A DNA stretch of 64,000 bases from assembly GCF_900090285.1 (NCBI RefSeq), contig NZ_LT607754.1, positions 2,852,001 to 2,916,000 of the forward strand. Reading direction: 5' to 3'. The first letter of the stretch is position 1; each line of letters starts with the position of its first letter. Positions 42,576 through 51,372 of this stretch are shown here, one piece after another. The position numbers and the translations under genes were made by a program. This DNA comes from Micromonospora inositola. Lineage in GTDB: Bacteria; Actinomycetota; Actinomycetes; Mycobacteriales; Micromonosporaceae. The notes below the pieces were generated by a model, which was given only the letters and a program-made list of their open reading frames with translations, searched no databases and had not been told where the DNA came from.

Positions 42576-43589
42576 ATGAGACGTCGCGGCGTGACCGTAC
42601 TCCTCGGTGCACTGCTCACCGCCCTGCTCAGCGTCGGCGTGCTGAGCGTGCCCATCCCGTACGTCGTGCTCGGCCCCGGCCCGACGGTCAACACGCTCGG
42701 CGCCTCGGACGGCAAGGAGGTCATCCAGGTCACCGGGCGGGCGACGTCCACCTCCGCCGGGCAGCTGCGGCTCACCACGGTCGGGGTGCAGCCCACCGTC
42801 AAGCTCCGCTCGGCGCTGGCGGGCTGGTTCTCGAAGGACGAGGCGGTGGTGCCCCGCGAGCTGGTCTACCCGCCGGGCGAGTCCCAGGAGGAGGTCGAGA
42901 AGCGCAACGCCGAGGACTTCCAGAACTCGCAGACCAGCGCGGAGACCGTGGCCCTGCGGGAGCTGGGCTACCCGGTCCAGGTGTTGGTCAAGGGGGTCAC
43001 CGCGGGCGGTCCGTCGGCCGACGTGCTGAAGCCGGCTGACGTGCTCACCTCGGTCGACGGCCAGCCGGTGACCAGCGCCAGCAGGCTGACCGAGCTGATC
43101 CGGGCCAAGCCGGCCGGCACCGCGCTGAAGGTCGGCTACCTCCGGGCGGGCGCCGCCGCCACGGCCACCGTGACCAGCCGGGAGCAGGACGGCCGGCCGC
43201 GGATCGGGATCGAGATCGACCAGCAGCAGCCGCACCCGTTCACCCTGAAGATCGACCTGGGCGACATCGGCGGGCCGAGCGCCGGGCTGATGTTCGCCCT
43301 GGGCATCGTCGACAAGCTGGAACCGGCCGATCTGACCGGCGGGCAGGTCATCGCCGGCACCGGCACCATCGACGACGAGGGCCGGGTGGGCCCGATCGGC
43401 GGCATCGCCCAGAAGCTGGTCGGCGCGAAGGACGCCGGCGCCAAGGTCTTCCTGGTGCCGGCCGAGAACTGCGCCGAAGCCGTCCGCAACCCGCAGCCCG
43501 ACCTGCCGCTGCTCAAGGTGGCCACGCTGGACGACGCGTTGACCGCGTTGGAGAAGCTGCGCGCCGGGGGACAGCCGACCCGCTGCTGA
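42576..43589 (+). CDS. YlbL-like PDZ-Lon (S16) membrane protease
   Basis: A 337-residue membrane-anchored protease. The first 30 residues form one transmembrane helix (VTVLLGALLTALLSVGVL). A PDZ domain spans about 130-205 with VTAGGPSADVLKPADVLTSV. The Lon-type S16 domain follows with the Ser in GGPSAGLMFAL and the Lys in IAQKLVGAKDAGA, the Ser-Lys dyad. ATG 42576 has TACGCT 7 nt upstream (leaderless). The Bacillus homolog YlbL degrades cell-division inhibitors. The actinobacterial substrate is unknown. Confidence 0.9.
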   Translation: MRRRGVTVLLGALLTALLSVGVLSVPIPYVVLGPGPTVNTLGASDGKEVIQVTGRATSTSAGQLRLTTVGVQPTVKLRSALAGWFSKDEAVVPRELVYPPGESQEEVEKRNAEDFQNSQTSAETVALRELGYPVQVLVKGVTAGGPSADVLKPADVLTSVDGQPVTSASRLTELIRAKPAGTALKVGYLRAGAAATATVTSREQDGRPRIGIEIDQQQPHPFTLKIDLGDIGGPSAGLMFALGIVDKLEPADLTGGQVIAGTGTIDDEGRVGPIGGIAQKLVGAKDAGAKVFLVPAENCAEAVRNPQPDLPLLKVATLDDALTALEKLRAGGQPTRC

Positions 43590-43707
43590 GCCGCGGCTCA
43601 CCGGACGCCCGACGATCGTGACGTGACCTTGACCCGACGTGTTCAGGAACACCCCGTACTCTGGGTGCCTGGTCGGAGCCGATCACATCGAGCGTGCGGA
43701 GCCAACA

Positions 43708-46700
43708 GTGGTCATGCGTAGCAGTCCCCTGCCGAGGATGAGCCGGCGCGGACGCGTCACCATCGGGGTCCTGATCGGGGTGTTCGTGTTCTTCACCCTG
43801 CTCGGGTGGGGGGTCAACGCCTGGACCGACTGGCTCTGGTTCGACGAGGTCCACTACACCCAGGTCTTCACCGGGGTGCTCGCCACCCGGCTGCTGCTCT
43901 TCCTGCTGGTCGGGCTCGGCATGGCGGCCGTCATCGCGGTCAACCTCTGGCTGGCCCACCGGCTGCGGCCGACGATGCGCCCGCACTCCGTCGAGCAGGC
44001 CACTCTGGAGCGGTACCGGATGCTGCTGAGCCCCCGGCTCGGCACCTGGATCGCCCTGGTCGCCGCGGTCATCGGCCTCTTCGCCGGGCTGTCCGCGCAG
44101 AGCCGGTGGAGCCAGTGGCTGCTGTTCCGCAACGGCGGGAACTTCGGCGTGAAGGACCCGGAGTTCGGGGTGGACGTCGGGTTCTACGTCTTCCAACTGC
44201 CCTTCTGGCGGTACCTGCTGGGCGTCGGCTTCACCGCGGTGGTGCTGGCCCTGCTCGGCGCGCTGGCCGTGCACTACATCTTCGGCGGGGTCCGGTTGCA
44301 GGGCGTCGGGGACCGGATGACCAATGGCGCCCGGGCCCACCTGAGCACCCTGGTCGCCGTCTTCGTCCTGCTCAAGGCCGTCGCGTACGTGCTGGACCGG
44401 CGGGCGATGCTGCTGGAGTACAACGAGGGCGCCAAGCTCTACGGGGCCGGCTACGCCGACGTGAACGCGCTGCTGCCGGCGAAGGAGATCCTCGCCTACA
44501 TCTCCATCGTGGTGGCCATCGCGATCATCGCGTTCTCCAACGTGGTGATGCGGAACCTGGTCTGGCCGGGCATCGCGCTGGCCCTGCTCGGCGTCTCCGC
44601 CGTGGCGATCGGCGGCATCTACCCGTGGGCCGTGCAGACGTTCGAGGTGAAGCCGAGCGCCCGGGACAAGGAGGCGCCGTACATCTCGCGGAGCATCGAG
44701 GCGACCCGGGCGGCGTACGGGCTGGGCGCGACGAAGAGCACCGGGTACGCGGCGAGCAACCTCACCCCGCCGGCCAGCCTGGCCACCGACACCTCGGTGG
44801 TGTCGAACGTCCGGCTGCTCGACCCGCAGCTGGTCTCCGAGACGTACACCCAGCTCCAGCAGGTCCGGGGCTTCTACGACTTCGGGCCGAAGCTGGACAT
44901 CGACCGGTACACGGTGTCCGGCAAGACCTCCGACTACGTGGTCGGCGTCCGCGAGATCAACTACGGCGAGCTGACCACGCAGCAGAACAACTGGATCAAC
45001 CGGCACACCGTCTACACCCACGGCTACGGGCTGGTCGCGGCGCCGGCCAACCAGATCTGCGGCAACGGTACGCCGTTCTTCGTCTCCGGCTTCCTCGGCG
45101 ATTCGGCGAAGGAGGTGCAGGGCTGCGCCGCGCAGACCGAGCAGATCCCGGCGCAGCAGCCCCGGATCTACTACGGCGAGCGAATGGAGGCCGACGACTA
45201 CGCGATCGTCGGGCAGACCGGGGACCGCAACGTCGAGTTCGACCGGCCGACGTCGAGCGGCGGGGAGCAGTACTACAACTACACGGGCGACGGCGGCGTC
45301 AAGATCGGTTCATTCACCCGTCGGCTGCTCTACGCAATCAAGGAGCAGGAGTCGAACTTCCTGCTCTCCGAGGCGGTCAACGACAACTCGAAGCTGCTCT
45401 ACGTGCGCAACCCGCGCGACCGGGTGGAGAAGGTCGCCCCGTTCCTCACCCTGGACGGTGACCCGTACCCGGCGGTGGTGAACGGCCGGATCCAGTGGAT
45501 CGTCGACGGCTACACCACGGCGGCGACCTACCCGTACGCCGAGCGGGTCAATCTCCAGGCGGAGACGACCGACGAGCTGACCGGGCGGGGCACCTTCCAG
45601 CTCGCCCGGGAGAACGTCAACTACATCCGCAACTCGGTCAAGGCGACGGTCGACGCGTACGACGGCACCGTCCGGCTCTACCAGTTCGACGACACCGACC
45701 CGGTGCTCAAGGCGTGGAACAAGGCGTTCGGCGGCGACCTGATGCTGCCGAAGTCGGCCATCCCGGCGGAGCTGGCCGAGCACTTCCGCTACCCGGCCGA
45801 CATGTTCAAGGTGCAGCGCAACCTGCTCACCAAGTTCCACGTCACCGACCCGGGCGACTTCTACTCCGGGCAGGACTTCTGGCAGGTGCCGAACGTGCCG
45901 GACGCCCCGGACAGCGGGCAGAAGCAGCCGCCGTACTACCTGTTCACCCAGTTCCCTAGGCAGGAGGGGCCGCGGTTCCAGCTCACCTCGGCGGTCACCC
46001 CGAACCGCCGGGAGAACCTCGCCGCGCTGATCTCCGGGTCGTACGTGGACGGGCAGCCGAAGCTGGAGGTGCTGGAGCTGCCCGACCAGACCCGGATCTC
46101 CGGGCCGGTCCAGGTGCACCAGCAGATGACCAACAACGGTGACATCCGGCAGCAGCTCAACCTGCTCTCCTCAGGGCAGTCCCAGGTGCAGTACGGCAAC
46201 CTGCTGTCGCTGCCGTTCGCCGACGGGATGCTCTACGTCGAGCCGGTCTACGTGAAGAGCAACACCCAGAATGCGTTCCCGCAGTTGCAGCGGGTGCTGC
46301 TGTCGTACGGCGACGGCGGCTCGTACGTGGTGCTGGCGACCAACCTCAGCGACGGCATCAAGCAGCTCGTCGAGCAGGGGAAGCGGGCGGGCCAGGGCGC
46401 CCCGCCGCCAGCCGGTGGGACCCCGCCAAGCACCGGGACCCCGCCGAGCCCCGGCGGCACGCCACCCGCGCTCACCGGCGCGCTGGCCGACGCCGCCGCC
46501 AAGGTGCAGAGCGCCATCGCCGAGGTCAAGGCCGCGCAGGCGTCCGGCGACTTCGAGCGGTACGGGCGGGCGCTGAAGACGCTGGACGAGGCGATGACGA
46601 CGTTCCAGGAGGCGCAGGCGGCCGCCAACCCGTCGACCGCCCCGACGCCGAGCGGTAGCCCGTCCGCGTCCCCGCCGGCGTCCGCGTCCCCGTCCCCCTC

Positions 46701-46713
46701 GCCGAACGGCTGA
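43708..46713 (+). CDS. UPF0182 family large membrane protein
   Basis: The 1001-residue protein has about seven transmembrane helices in the first 330 residues and a large extracytoplasmic beta-rich domain to about 900, then a low-complexity Pro/Gly/Ser-rich tail. This is the UPF0182 (Rv3193c-like) architecture. GTG 43708 follows GGAG by 7 nt, and ATG 43714 is an alternative. The function is unknown. A terminator hairpin at 46731-46774 ends the unit. Confidence 0.9.
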   Translation: MVMRSSPLPRMSRRGRVTIGVLIGVFVFFTLLGWGVNAWTDWLWFDEVHYTQVFTGVLATRLLLFLLVGLGMAAVIAVNLWLAHRLRPTMRPHSVEQATLERYRMLLSPRLGTWIALVAAVIGLFAGLSAQSRWSQWLLFRNGGNFGVKDPEFGVDVGFYVFQLPFWRYLLGVGFTAVVLALLGALAVHYIFGGVRLQGVGDRMTNGARAHLSTLVAVFVLLKAVAYVLDRRAMLLEYNEGAKLYGAGYADVNALLPAKEILAYISIVVAIAIIAFSNVVMRNLVWPGIALALLGVSAVAIGGIYPWAVQTFEVKPSARDKEAPYISRSIEATRAAYGLGATKSTGYAASNLTPPASLATDTSVVSNVRLLDPQLVSETYTQLQQVRGFYDFGPKLDIDRYTVSGKTSDYVVGVREINYGELTTQQNNWINRHTVYTHGYGLVAAPANQICGNGTPFFVSGFLGDSAKEVQGCAAQTEQIPAQQPRIYYGERMEADDYAIVGQTGDRNVEFDRPTSSGGEQYYNYTGDGGVKIGSFTRRLLYAIKEQESNFLLSEAVNDNSKLLYVRNPRDRVEKVAPFLTLDGDPYPAVVNGRIQWIVDGYTTAATYPYAERVNLQAETTDELTGRGTFQLARENVNYIRNSVKATVDAYDGTVRLYQFDDTDPVLKAWNKAFGGDLMLPKSAIPAELAEHFRYPADMFKVQRNLLTKFHVTDPGDFYSGQDFWQVPNVPDAPDSGQKQPPYYLFTQFPRQEGPRFQLTSAVTPNRRENLAALISGSYVDGQPKLEVLELPDQTRISGPVQVHQQMTNNGDIRQQLNLLSSGQSQVQYGNLLSLPFADGMLYVEPVYVKSNTQNAFPQLQRVLLSYGDGGSYVVLATNLSDGIKQLVEQGKRAGQGAPPPAGGTPPSTGTPPSPGGTPPALTGALADAAAKVQSAIAEVKAAQASGDFERYGRALKTLDEAMTTFQEAQAAANPSTAPTPSGSPSASPPASASPSPSPNG

Positions 46714-46730
46714 CGCCCGGCTCGACCACG

Positions 46731-46774
46731 GAGCCCGTGGCCCGCGGACCCCTACCGGTCCCGGCCACGGGCTC
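46731..46774. terminator. Terminator of the UPF0182 gene
   Basis: GAGCCCGTGGCC (46731-46742) pairs perfectly with GGCCACGGGCTC (46763-46774), 17 nt after the stop. Confidence 0.8.
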
Positions 46775-46863
46775 TGTCGCATTCCGGACGCCGCGCCCGC
46801 AACCCGGCGCCCCCTTCCCCCGTCAACTGTTCAGGTGGGACGGCGGAGAGGGGTGATCGCCAG

Positions 46864-47062
46864 ATGCGGGACGCGCGGAGTTTCGACGACTTCTACCGGA
46901 GCACGTCGGTCCGGACCCTGCGGTACGGCCGGGCGGTGGTGGGCGATCCGGCGAGGCCCAGGACGTCGTCCACGAGGCGTACGCCCGGGCCTCAGCACCC
47001 GGTCCCAGGTCGACGCGGACAGCCGCCGCGCGGTGGAAGCGGTCCGGAGGTGGTGGCACTGA
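46864..47062 (+). pseudogene. Broken ECF sigma factor gene (frameshifted and internally deleted)
   Basis: The ATG at 46864 opens with RSFDDFYRSTSVRTLRYGRAVV, the sigma region 2.1-2.2 start of SigE-like ECF factors. One frame over, EAQDVVHEAYARA (from 46953) continues region 2.2-2.4. In the third frame SQVDADSRRAVEAVRRWWH resembles the beginning of region 4. Three frames within 200 bp, with the linker and most of regions 2 and 4 missing, show a dead gene with at least two frameshifts and a deletion. Confidence 0.75.
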
Positions 47063-47094
47063 TGAGCAGTCCCGTTTTGCGGCCCGGGGGTCGG

Positions 47095-47100
47095 TAGGCT
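47095..47100 (+). promoter_or_regulatory. -10 box of the first tRNA-fMet gene
   Basis: TAGGCT at 47095-47100 lies 16 nt before the tRNA. The second copy has the same hexamer at the same distance (47313-47318). No clear -35 is seen. Confidence 0.45.
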
Positions 47101-47116
47101 ACGGTTGTCTTACCGA

Positions 47117-47190
47117 CGCGGGGTGGAGCAGCTCGGTAGCTCGCTGGGCTCATAACCCAGAGGTCGCAGGTTCAAATCCTGTCCCCGCTA
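47117..47190 (+). tRNA. tRNA-fMet (CAT), copy 1
   Basis: A 74-nt initiator tRNA without encoded CCA. The anticodon loop CTCATAA is held by three G-C pairs (GGG/CCC), and the first base is C opposite T72, so the end is unpaired: both are initiator hallmarks. The T-loop is GTTCAAATC. A 17-bp terminator follows at 47197-47235. Confidence 0.95.
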
Positions 47191-47196
47191 CTACGC

Positions 47197-47240
47197 CGGA
47201 ACGGCCCCGAGGACCTGATCCTCGGGGCCGTTCCGCTTTT
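47197..47240 (+). terminator. Terminator after the first tRNA-fMet
   Basis: The arm 47197-47213 pairs perfectly with 47219-47235 (17 bp, 5-nt loop), followed by CTTTTCC. Confidence 0.88.
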
Positions 47241-47329
47241 CCGGTTCCGGCGGTTCCTCCGGCCGTCCGGGCCGGATCAGGGACCCGGCTGATCTCCGTG
47301 CCGGGGATGCGATAGGCTGTTCCTACCGA

Positions 47330-47403
47330 CGCGGGGTGGAGCAGCTCGGTAGCTCGCTGGGCTCATAACCCAGAGGTCGCAGGTTCAAATCCTGTCCCCG
47401 CTA
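47330..47403 (+). tRNA. tRNA-fMet (CAT), copy 2
   Basis: Identical over all 74 nt to the copy at 47117-47190, with the same initiator features. It has its own TAGGCT box (47313-47318) and its own terminator. Confidence 0.95.
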
Positions 47404-47409
47404 CTCGTC

Positions 47410-47445
47410 ACAAAGGGCCCTGGAGTTCTCTCCGGGGCCCTTTGT
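47410..47445 (+). terminator. Terminator after the second tRNA-fMet
   Basis: ACAAAGGGCCC (47410-47420) pairs perfectly with GGGCCCTTTGT (47435-47445), 11 bp. Confidence 0.85.
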
Positions 47446-47513
47446 CGTGTCCTGGTCGTGGCCCACCCGTCCGGGTCCCTTCGCCGCCTCCCGAAGCTTC
47501 GACCGCTCACCGG

Positions 47514-47561
47514 TTGCCCGACAAATTCTGAGAGAATACTCTCGAGACATGTCTCTCAGAA
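47514..47561 (+). promoter_or_regulatory. Promoter and operator of the ArsR-like repressor
   Basis: TTGCCC (47514-47519) and AATACT (47535-47540) are a possible -35/-10 pair 15 bp apart. The palindrome arms TTCTGAGAGA (47526-47535) and TCTCTCAGAA (47552-47561) match perfectly and flank GAGAGAATACTCTC, itself a 14-bp inverted repeat covering the -10 box. The right arm lies inside the coding sequence, just past the ATG. Confidence 0.65.
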
Positions 47562-48154
47562 CTCCCGAGCCCGGGACCGCGGAGAACCCGTACGGCGACC
47601 TCGAGCTCACCGACCCGACGGCGATGCGCGCGCTGTCGCACCCGGTCCGGCTGGCCATCCTGTCGAGGCTCCAGCGGTACGGCGCCGCGACGGCGACCGA
47701 CCTGTCCGAGCACGTCGGCGCTTCTCCCTCGGTCACCAGCTGGCACCTGCGCCACCTGGCGCGGTTCGGCCTGGTCCGCGACAGCGCCACCGGTGGGGAC
47801 GCCCGCAAGCGGTACTGGGAGGCGAGCGCCCACGGCTTTCGGTTCCGGTTCCCGGACGACGAGGAGGGGCGCGCCGCGAGCCGGGTGCTCAGCCGGACCA
47901 TCTTCGAGCAGTACGACGAGCTGCCACGGCGCTGGATGGCAGAGGACGAGCCCCGGCTCGAACCGGAGTGGCGACGGGAGGCGGGCCTGTCGAACACCAC
48001 CGTGCGGCTGACCGCGACCGAGCTGGCCGCCGTCAACGCCGCCATCGAGCAGGTGCTCGCGCCGTACGTCACCCGGGACGCGGCCGACCAGCCGCCGGAC
48101 TCGCGCCACGTGCGGTTCATGCGCTACGTCCTGCCCGAGGCGGGGGCGCGGTGA
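47549..48154 (+). CDS. ArsR/SmtB-type winged-helix repressor
   Basis: The 201-residue regulator has a winged helix at about 27-90 (MRALSHPVRLAILSRLQRYG, then VGASPSVTSWHLRHLARFGLV), the ArsR-like fold, and a 110-residue C-terminal effector region without metal-binding cysteines. It is therefore probably a drug- or ligand-sensing member. ATG 47549 lies 8 nt after AATACT, so the mRNA may be leaderless. A 10-bp perfect inverted repeat straddles the start codon. The exporter gene overlaps its stop (GTGA), the usual repressor-efflux pair. Confidence 0.88.
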   Translation: MSLRTPEPGTAENPYGDLELTDPTAMRALSHPVRLAILSRLQRYGAATATDLSEHVGASPSVTSWHLRHLARFGLVRDSATGGDARKRYWEASAHGFRFRFPDDEEGRAASRVLSRTIFEQYDELPRRWMAEDEPRLEPEWRREAGLSNTTVRLTATELAAVNAAIEQVLAPYVTRDAADQPPDSRHVRFMRYVLPEAGAR

Positions 48155-49476
48155 GCGGCCGGGCGGAACGGCCGGTCCCGCTGTTCCGCCAGCCCCAGTT
48201 CCGGTCGTTCTTCGCTGCGCACATCGTCTCCCAGTTCGGTGACCGGGTCTCCGAGCTGGCGTTCCCGCTCCTCGCGGTGCTGGTGCTCGACGCCACCCCC
48301 GCCCAGGTGTCGGTGCTGACCGCGCTGGTGTGGTTGCCGAACCTCACCGGGCTCTTCCTCGGCGCCTGGGTGGACCGGCGGGCGCACAAGAAGTGGCTGC
48401 TGGTGACGGCCGACCTGATCCGGGCGGCATTGCTGGTGACGGTGCCGGTCGCGTTCGCGTTCGACGCCGGCACCCTGGCCCAGCTGTACGCCGTCGCGCT
48501 GTTGACCGGCGCCGCGTCGGTGCTGTTCAACACGACGTACCCCGCCTTCTTCGTGCTGCTGGTGGACCGGTCCCGCTACCTCGACGCCAACAGCGCGCTG
48601 AGCGCCAGCAGGTCCGTCTCCTTCATCGCCGGGCCTGCCCTCGGCGGCGTGTTGGTGCAGGTGTTGACGGCGCCGGTCGCGATCCTGGTCGACGCGGTCT
48701 CGTTCGTGGCCTCCGCCCTGGGCATCGGTCGGATCCGCCTGGCCGACGCGGCGCGGACCGGTCGGCCGGACGACGACGCGCCCGGGACGCTGTGGCACCG
48801 GGCCCGGGACGGGCTGAGGTTCACGCTCCGGGACCCCGTGCTCCGCGCCGGCCTCGGCTGCGCGACGACCGTCAACTACTTCAGCTTCGTGTTCAGCGCC
48901 CTGCTCGTGCTCTTCGCCAGCCGCACGCTCGGCCTGCCCTCGGGGCTGCTCGGCCTCGCCCTCGGCGCCGGTGCGGTCGGCGGCCTGTTGGGTGCGGTCG
49001 TCGCGCCGCGACTGTCCGCGCGAATCGGGGTCGGGCGCAGCATCGTCGCAGGTGCGGTTGTGTTTCCGGCCTCGATCTCCTTCGTCGCCGTCGCGGACGG
49101 CCCGCTGTGGGCGCGGGTCGGGCTGCTGGGCGCGGCCGAGTTCTTCTCCGGGTTCGGCGTGATGCTGTTCGACGTCAACCTCAACGCACTCAACGCCGCC
49201 GTGATACCCGACGGCCTGCGCAGTCGGGTGGCCGGCGCGTACTCCACGATCAACTACGGCGTGCGGCCGCTGGGGGCGCTGACCGGCGGCGCGCTCGGCA
49301 CCTGGCTCGGGCTGCGCCCCACGCTCTGGATCGCGGCGGTCGGTGGCGTCCTGTGCGTGGTGTGGCTGCTGCCGTCGCCGATCCCGAAGGTGCGTTCCCT
49401 GGACCACCTCGGTGACCCCGACCACCCCCGGCCCGATCTGACCGAGGTCGGGGCCGCGCGGGGCGGTGACGAGTGA
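48151..49476 (+). CDS. MFS exporter
   Basis: The 441-residue protein has about 12 transmembrane helices. PLFRQPQFRSFFAAHIVSQFGD is the typical N-terminus of the MFS_3/enterobactin-exporter-like group (MefA-like drug efflux), and GAWVDRRAHKKWLL is the cytoplasmic signature loop between helices 2 and 3. The GTG start overlaps the repressor stop by 4 bp. The substrate is unknown, and macrolide-type efflux is only a family-level guess. Confidence 0.88.
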   Translation: MSGRAERPVPLFRQPQFRSFFAAHIVSQFGDRVSELAFPLLAVLVLDATPAQVSVLTALVWLPNLTGLFLGAWVDRRAHKKWLLVTADLIRAALLVTVPVAFAFDAGTLAQLYAVALLTGAASVLFNTTYPAFFVLLVDRSRYLDANSALSASRSVSFIAGPALGGVLVQVLTAPVAILVDAVSFVASALGIGRIRLADAARTGRPDDDAPGTLWHRARDGLRFTLRDPVLRAGLGCATTVNYFSFVFSALLVLFASRTLGLPSGLLGLALGAGAVGGLLGAVVAPRLSARIGVGRSIVAGAVVFPASISFVAVADGPLWARVGLLGAAEFFSGFGVMLFDVNLNALNAAVIPDGLRSRVAGAYSTINYGVRPLGALTGGALGTWLGLRPTLWIAAVGGVLCVVWLLPSPIPKVRSLDHLGDPDHPRPDLTEVGAARGGDE

Positions 49477-49520
49477 GCGTCCGCCAGGTCCCGGTTGCGT
49501 CTCTGGGCGAGGATGAGGGC

Positions 49521-49769
49521 ATGTCTGCTTGGAGCAAGTGGTGGGGCCGGCTCGGCGCGGTCCTCGGTGCGGTCGTGCTCTCGGTGTTCGTACCGGTCGC
49601 GGCCTGGGCGTCCACGGGTACCGGCGAGCTGGTGGTGGAGGCCGCCCGGCGGCGGTCGCGGGGCGGCGGAGGCTTCCTCGGCCTGCTCTGCTGCCTGGTG
49701 GTGGTCGTCGTGATCGTGCTGCTGGTGCTGCGGCTGATGCGCAGGCGGCGGGGTGGCCCCCCGCGCTGA
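49521..49769 (+). CDS. Small secreted or membrane-anchored protein (82 aa)
   Basis: The 82-residue protein starts with MSAWSKWWGRLGAVLGAVVL, a signal-like helix, followed by a Gly/Arg-rich middle and a strong second helix (GLLCCLVVVVVIVLLVLRL) with a basic end. ATG 49521 follows GAGGATGAGGG. GTG 49473, overlapping the exporter stop, is the longer option. The layout resembles small GlyGly-anchored proteins. The function is unknown. Confidence 0.6.
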   Translation: MSAWSKWWGRLGAVLGAVVLSVFVPVAAWASTGTGELVVEAARRRSRGGGGFLGLLCCLVVVVVIVLLVLRLMRRRRGGPPR

Positions 49770-49783
49770 TCCGACCGGAGCCC

Positions 49784-49812
49784 GGGCCCGGCGGCCCATC
49801 CCCGCCGGGCCC
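49784..49812. terminator. Bidirectional terminator
   Basis: GGGCCCGGCGG (49784-49794) pairs perfectly with CCGCCGGGCCC (49802-49812) between the convergent stops at 49769 and 49868. Confidence 0.8.
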
Positions 49813-49867
49813 GCGCTCCGCGGTCCGCGCACGATGGGGCGTCGCCGGACGGGCCGGGCGCGCCCTG

Positions 49868-51190
49868 TCACTCGGCCAGGGCGGCGTTCGCCCCGGCGAT
49901 GAACCGGGAGGTGGCCGCGCGGGCGCCGGAGCGTCCGGAGCGGATGCTCTCGGCGGCGGCGATGAGCAGGGTACGCACCTTCGCGTGCCCCTTCGGCGGT
50001 GGCGCGGGGGCGGGCCCGAGCAGGTCGTCCAGGGCGGCGCCGAACGCGACCAGCCGCTTCTGGGCCCGGTCGGTGATGCCGTCGGCGACGAACCGGCGCA
50101 CCGGCACGCTGGCGTTCAGGCCGCGTTCGACGCCGAGGATCCGGCCGGCCGCCACGTTGGTGGTGAGGAAGTTGATCACGTCGACGACCACCCCCGGGTG
50201 CCGGGTGCCGCGGAACGCCGCCCAGTACATGGACGCCCGCGCCCACTGCGCGGCCGGGGTGCCGGGCAGGCTCACGATTCCCAGCTCGTCGTCGGTGTCG
50301 TGCTGGAGTTCCGCCAACTGGTGCGACCAGGCGAAGGACGCCGCGGTGTGCCCGGTGACCACGAGCTGGTGGGCCAGGTCGCCCGTGTCGGCCTGCTCCA
50401 CCAGGACCGCGCTCGGGGTGGCCCGCCGGCTCCGCGCCACCTCCCACAGCTCGAACCAGTCGAGCAGTTCGGCGCTGCCGAACCCGAGCTGCCGCCCCTG
50501 GTACAGCTCGTCGCCCTGGCCCCGGAGCCAGAGCCACAGCGCCCGGTAGTCACCCGAGGGATCCATCGTCCCGGCCACCCGGCCGCCGGAGGCGCGGGTG
50601 ACCCGGCCGGCCCATTCCACGTAGTCGCGCCAGGGCATGCCGGTGCGCGGCTCCGGCATCCGGAGCCGGCGCAGCAGGTCCCGGTTGTAGACCAGCGCGG
50701 CGCCGGTCTGGGCGGCGGCGACGGCCACCGTACGCTCGTCGACCTGGCCGTAACGGGCCAGGCCCGCAGGCAGGCCGCCCAGGTCGAGCCGCTCGTCCGC
50801 GACGTACCCGCTGAGGTCGAGCACGATCTCGCGCTGCGCGTACTCGGTGAGGACGGTGTCGTCGATCTGGAACAGGTCCGGCGCGTTCCCGCCGATGGCC
50901 TGGGTGGCCAGCCGGTCGTAGTAGCCGGTGAGCCCCTGCCAGGTGACCCGGAACCGGACCCGCGGGTTCTGCTCGGAGTACAGGCGCAGCGCCTTCTCGG
51001 TGGCCTCGGCCCGCCGGGTCCCGCCCCACCAGAAGACCGACAGCTCGATCGGCTCGTCGTCGACCGGGGTCTGCTCCTCGGCCTCGCAGGCCACCAGGCC
51101 GCCGGCCATCAGCGGCAGGCCGCCGAGCGCGCCGAGGAACCGCCGCCGGTCGACGCCGGGGCGGGGCGGGGCGGAGTTCAGGACGCGCAC
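49868..51190 (-). CDS. Orphan sugar-type ABC substrate-binding protein with Tat-like lipoprotein signal
   Basis: The 440-residue protein has an N-terminus with RRRFLGALGG (twin arginine) followed by a hydrophobic stretch and GGLVAC, a lipobox, so it is probably Tat-exported and lipidated. The body is the extracellular solute-binding family 1 fold, with VFWWGGTRRAEATEKAL and WARASMYWAAF. No permease or ATPase gene is adjacent, so it must use components encoded elsewhere. GTG 51190 was chosen because CAGGAG lies 5 nt upstream. The sugar is unknown. Confidence 0.87.
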   Translation of the reverse strand: MRVLNSAPPRPGVDRRRFLGALGGLPLMAGGLVACEAEEQTPVDDEPIELSVFWWGGTRRAEATEKALRLYSEQNPRVRFRVTWQGLTGYYDRLATQAIGGNAPDLFQIDDTVLTEYAQREIVLDLSGYVADERLDLGGLPAGLARYGQVDERTVAVAAAQTGAALVYNRDLLRRLRMPEPRTGMPWRDYVEWAGRVTRASGGRVAGTMDPSGDYRALWLWLRGQGDELYQGRQLGFGSAELLDWFELWEVARSRRATPSAVLVEQADTGDLAHQLVVTGHTAASFAWSHQLAELQHDTDDELGIVSLPGTPAAQWARASMYWAAFRGTRHPGVVVDVINFLTTNVAAGRILGVERGLNASVPVRRFVADGITDRAQKRLVAFGAALDDLLGPAPAPPPKGHAKVRTLLIAAAESIRSGRSGARAATSRFIAGANAALAE

Positions 51191-51372
51191 GGGGACTCCT
51201 GGAGCGCTGGCGAGCTGCTGCGGACGGACCATTTACACAGGCCGCAGACGAGGGTGTCAACGCCGGGGCGGATTCCGCCGGTACGCCCGGCTCGCCGTCG
51301 GTCCGGCGGCGGCCGGTGGGACGCCCGGTGGTCGCACCGGGCGTCCGACCACCACATGGTGTACTAGGCGCC

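Noticed and set aside
47100..47410. Possible integrative element at the tRNA genes
   Set aside because: No integrase, no repeat of a tRNA 3' end elsewhere in the window, and flanking genes look chromosomal.
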